Assembly (NCBI RefSeq): GCF_046195335.1
Contig: NZ_CP176093.1
Source of the DNA: Methanospirillum lacunae
GTDB lineage: Archaea; Halobacteriota; Methanomicrobia; Methanomicrobiales; Methanospirillaceae
Length of the DNA: 64,000 nt
Strand: one strand, 5' to 3'
The position numbers and the translations under genes are program-made. The notes under the pieces are model-generated. The model saw nothing but the letters and a program-made list of their open reading frames with translations, did no database searches and had not been told where the DNA came from. Of this stretch, positions 61,281 to 64,000 are shown piece after piece. The first letter of the stretch is position 1. Each line of letters begins with the position of its first letter.

Positions 61281-63233
61281 ATGAGAATTGATTCTTATTT
61301 TAAATATCCGGCGAGATGCTTTTTTATACTTCTCACCGGGCTGGTTTGTATCAGTCTTCTGACATTGAATGTATCTGCTATCCCAGGGCCGGCACCAGAG
61401 TTTTCAGGCCCGGGAATACTTCATGGATCTAATATCACTTCTGGAAACAATACAACACCACTGCTTCAGCCAGCAGAAAAACCTCAACTCATGACCCTTT
61501 CGGCTCAGGAAGTGAAGGCGGGTAGTACTTCAATAACATCAGCATTATCTGCAGCGAAAGACACCACTGGCAGTAATGTAACCTGGCAGAAGTGCTATGG
61601 TGGAAGCAGTGATGATGGTGCCTTCTCAATGGCTAATACTACTGACGGAGGGTACATCTTTTGCGGTTACACCAATTCTACCGATGGAAATGTGTCTGGA
61701 TTTCACGGTTACTATGACTACTGGGTTGTGAAATTCGCTGCTAATAGATCCATTGAATGGCAAAAGAGTCTTGGAGGATCAGATATTGATATCGGTATGT
61801 CTGTAAACCAGACTGCTGATAAGGGGTACCTGATTACCGGGTATTCATACTCTACAGACGGGAATGTAACCGGCAACCATGGTGCTGATGACTCATGGGT
61901 ACTGAAACTCTCTTCTAACGGTACAACTGAATGGGCAAACAGTCTTGGAGGAAGTAAATATGACTGGGGATGGTCAGGAATCCAGACTGCTGATGCAGGG
62001 TATCTCATTGCTGGAGGTGCAGGCTCTGAGGATGGAAATGTGTCAGGAAACCATGGAGGATACGACGGCTGGATTCAGAAACTCAATGCAAACGGGACAC
62101 TCCAGTGGCAAAACTGTCTTGGGGGAAGTAGTTTTGACCAGATCAATTCGGCATTAGAGTCTTCTGAAGGAGGATACCTGGTAGCAGGAATAACTAAATC
62201 CACGAATGGAGATGTTAAGGGTAATCATGGCGATTATGATGCATGGGTAGTCAGTCTCAATACCACCGGGGGGATTGCCTGGCAGAATTGTCTCGGTGGC
62301 AGCGGTGATGATGAAGCATTATCACTTATCAGAACCACTGATGGCGGTTATCTAATTGGGGGATATACCAACTCCACGGATGGGAATGTTTCAGGTAACC
62401 ACGGTAATTACGATGCCTGGGTAGTGAAACTTGACGCTGATGGCAATCTCCTATGGCAGAAATGTCTTGGCGGTTCAGGCGATGATGGTACTGAATCTGT
62501 CATACAGGATTCTGACAATGGGTATCTGATTGCCGGGTATACCGCATCAGATGACGGTGATGTGTCTGGTAACCACGGTAATTACGATGCCTGGATAGTG
62601 AAACTTGATGCTGATGGCAATCTCCTATGGCAGAAATGTCTTGGAGGAACTGGAGAAGATGATGCAAGATCGATTATTCAAGTTTCCAGCGACAGGTACC
62701 TGGTAGCTGGTTATACTGCATCTGATGATGGCGACGTATCAGGCAATCATGGGGATTATGATGCCTGGATTGTTGAGATCCAGAACTCTGATTCTGCAAC
62801 GACAACACAGACCGTTGATATGGAGTCCCTCCTTTCCCAGCCAGGACCCAATGGTGGAACCAGCATGCTCGGGTCGGTCAATAATTGGTCTTTAAACGCA
62901 GTACCTACAATCCAGACAAATTCTACTTCAGGATCTTCTGATGCGGTTCAGGTCTCATTTACCGCCAATACTCTCACAGGTCCAGCTCCTCTGACTGTTG
63001 CATTTACCAGTGCCTGTCAGGGCAATCCAACCTCGTACATCTGGAATTTTGGAGACGGAAAAACATCAGGGGAGATAAATCCAACTCATACCTATACAGT
63101 TCCTGGAACCTATTCAGTAACCCTTAAGGCGATGAATGCAAACTCCGGAGCAATAGGGGTTCTTCCTGACTCAATCACCGTGACTGATGGCAGAATTTTT
63201 GCTAAAAAATACCAGGCACCTGGTACTGTATAA
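61281..63233 (+). CDS. secreted seven-repeat (propeller-like) protein with PKD domain
   Basis: 650 residues from ATG 61281 (GGGGAAAT just upstream; ATG 61245 is an alternative). A signal peptide (FFILLTGLVCISLLTLNVSA) is followed by seven tandem repeats, each 58 residues (174 bases), starting near 61584. The repeat outline is W-x-K/N-x-L-G-G-S-G-D-D, GGYLIAGYT-S-DG-VSGNHG-YDAWVVKL. Seven units strongly suggest a seven-bladed beta-propeller. A PKD domain (VSFTANTLTGPAPLTVAFTS, WNFGDGKTS, PGTYSVTLKA) ends the protein with a short basic tail and no anchor. Probably an adhesion or sheath-surface protein. Confidence 0.88.
   Translation: MRIDSYFKYPARCFFILLTGLVCISLLTLNVSAIPGPAPEFSGPGILHGSNITSGNNTTPLLQPAEKPQLMTLSAQEVKAGSTSITSALSAAKDTTGSNVTWQKCYGGSSDDGAFSMANTTDGGYIFCGYTNSTDGNVSGFHGYYDYWVVKFAANRSIEWQKSLGGSDIDIGMSVNQTADKGYLITGYSYSTDGNVTGNHGADDSWVLKLSSNGTTEWANSLGGSKYDWGWSGIQTADAGYLIAGGAGSEDGNVSGNHGGYDGWIQKLNANGTLQWQNCLGGSSFDQINSALESSEGGYLVAGITKSTNGDVKGNHGDYDAWVVSLNTTGGIAWQNCLGGSGDDEALSLIRTTDGGYLIGGYTNSTDGNVSGNHGNYDAWVVKLDADGNLLWQKCLGGSGDDGTESVIQDSDNGYLIAGYTASDDGDVSGNHGNYDAWIVKLDADGNLLWQKCLGGTGEDDARSIIQVSSDRYLVAGYTASDDGDVSGNHGDYDAWIVEIQNSDSATTTQTVDMESLLSQPGPNGGTSMLGSVNNWSLNAVPTIQTNSTSGSSDAVQVSFTANTLTGPAPLTVAFTSACQGNPTSYIWNFGDGKTSGEINPTHTYTVPGTYSVTLKAMNANSGAIGVLPDSITVTDGRIFAKKYQAPGTV
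61584..62801 (+). repeat. seven tandem 174-base repeats
   Basis: The seven units coding the 58-residue repeats begin near 61584 and follow with no gaps. The last three are the most alike: GGTAACCACGGTAATTACGA at 62394 recurs at 62568, exactly 174 bases on, and the surrounding ~75 bases are nearly the same. This indicates recent unit duplication or gene conversion at the 3' end, with older, more diverged units at the 5' end. Confidence 0.85.
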
Positions 63234-64000
63234 ATAAAATGAAGTGCTTTGAAAAAGCATAAACCCTTTTTTCGTATAAGGAAATGATAAAAGACACCCT
63301 GTCGCATATCAGAAAATGATAACGGTTGTTGAGATCACTCAGCTACCCATTAGGGCCCGATTACAAGCATTTACAAATCATACACGTTGTTCAGGATCCT
63401 GTTTACGAGTGAAAGTGCTCTATATCAATATTCTCGTTATCTCTTGTTATAATCAAATTCAATACAAGAAGTAATCTCTCATAATTGTCGAAAAACGATT
63501 ACTCATATGAGATAGTCACTACATATGATCTGATAGAATTATTGCCTGAATCTTATATAGCGAGTCTAATCGTTTATCATTTATGATAAAGGACGAATAT
63601 TGCAGTATTCTTGCTATTGTTGAATGAATCAAACCGGGAAAGTGAATTGATAGTGATCCAGTCCAATTCTTTGCTACTTCAATAAAAATATCCTGAAATA
63701 TTGGAATCACCTCGATAGGATAAAAATAATAAATTTTTATCCAGATAAACACCCTCCAGTTTGTAAATAGGCTCTAGAGGTTGGAAAAGAATCTCTCCTT
63801 CACGTTTTTTAGATTATATGGGTGGATCAATCATCAGGAACTCATCACTAACCTCATATACGATAAGATCCCATAATCCATTATTAAGCAATATTGAACA
63901 AGAACTAAACCATACAATAGGACCTGATTTTTAGAATGATACATATAAACATCACTATGAGTCAAATAAAGTTAGATCCATCTTATTCAATGTGAATTCG
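63234..64000. other. AT-rich end of window, no supported gene
   Basis: 766 bases with low GC. One 77-codon minus frame (63519-63752) shows no recognisable domain and an unusual composition for a soluble protein; it could be a gene remnant. TTTATCAT-TT-ATGATAAA at 63573-63590 is a perfect eight-base inverted repeat. Nothing else was identified; the region may continue into an intergenic or decayed segment beyond the window. Confidence 0.4.
63573..63590. repeat. short palindrome
   Basis: TTTATCAT and ATGATAAA are perfect complements separated by two bases, inside the AT-rich terminal region. No gene start is near enough to give it a role. Confidence 0.35.

Noticed and set aside
61584..62801. 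CRISPR-like reading of the regular 174-base repeats
   Set aside because: The repeats are coding, contiguous and without spacers; they encode propeller-like units.
63519..63752. 77-codon minus-strand frame in the AT-rich end
   Set aside because: No domain, no ribosome-binding site and low-GC sequence; not enough to call a gene.
1..64000. tRNA, rRNA, CRISPR arrays, insertion sequences and replication origins
   Set aside because: All intergenic gaps were read for T-loop GTTCGAATC-like sequences, direct repeats with spacers and transposase ends; none was convincing. A tool search (tRNAscan, minced) would be decisive.

Overview
The window looks like chromosome from a hydrogenotrophic or formate-using methanogen of the order Methanomicrobiales, most probably a Methanospirillum relative. 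The reasons are genes found together only in methanogens: ftr (formyl transfer to tetrahydromethanopterin), an F420-linked fdhAB-type pair, cofH (F420), a beta-RFAP synthase (methanopterin), a methanogenesis-marker-11-like protein, and an aks/leu-type operon. The many huge REC/PAS signalling proteins and secreted beta-helix or propeller proteins also fit Methanospirillum. The species is inferred from gene content; no 16S or tRNA gene was seen.

Layout: (1) 1-11636: RRM protein, DUF362 ferredoxin protein, DedA, ornithine cyclodeaminase/alanine dehydrogenase, a 1338-residue seven-PAS hybrid kinase, MBL hydrolase, CstA and an HNH protein. (2) 11639-18900: REC-PAS protein, GNAT, MarR, CMD protein, second RRM protein, a Cache-HAMP kinase and LemA. 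(3) 19106-26558: a membrane protein with TPRs outside and a diadenylate-cyclase (DAC) domain inside, a secreted beta-helix protein, endonuclease IV, aldehyde dehydrogenase and a glycosyltransferase. (4) 26559-33517: a complete overlapping trpEGDCFBA operon behind a strikingly phased array of TGTACA-like boxes. (5) 33526-43300: REC-PAS kinase, flavodoxin pseudogene, orphan Cache protein, thymidylate synthase, cofH, a chorismate-lyase/RFAP-synthase fusion and an OLD-like ATPase. (6) 43527-51181 (minus strand): eight overlapping genes that look like a coenzyme B operon: marker-11-like protein, radical SAM protein, IorA-like TPP enzyme, homocitrate-synthase-like AksA, homoaconitase-like large and small subunits, an unrecognised protein and an isohomocitrate-dehydrogenase-like AksF. 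(7) 51256-59081: GmrSD-type DUF262 protein, ferritin-like protein, ftr, a zinc-ribbon protein, and a divergent short FdhA-like/FdhB pair. (8) 59081-64000: small membrane protein, MFS transporter, a secreted seven-repeat protein with a PKD domain, and an AT-rich end with no clear gene.

The strongest leads are: the coenzyme B operon, which offers candidates for the 2-oxosuberate decarboxylation and sulfur-insertion steps that to my knowledge lack assigned genes; a receptor-like TPR-TM-DAC protein that could make c-di-AMP in response to an outside signal; an FdhA paralogue that has lost the catalytic His and the C-terminal domain yet stays paired with FdhB; a five-box helically phased operator upstream of trp; and a trpF that appears to start at ATA. 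All calls come from reading translated sequence and motifs by eye; no database search was run.
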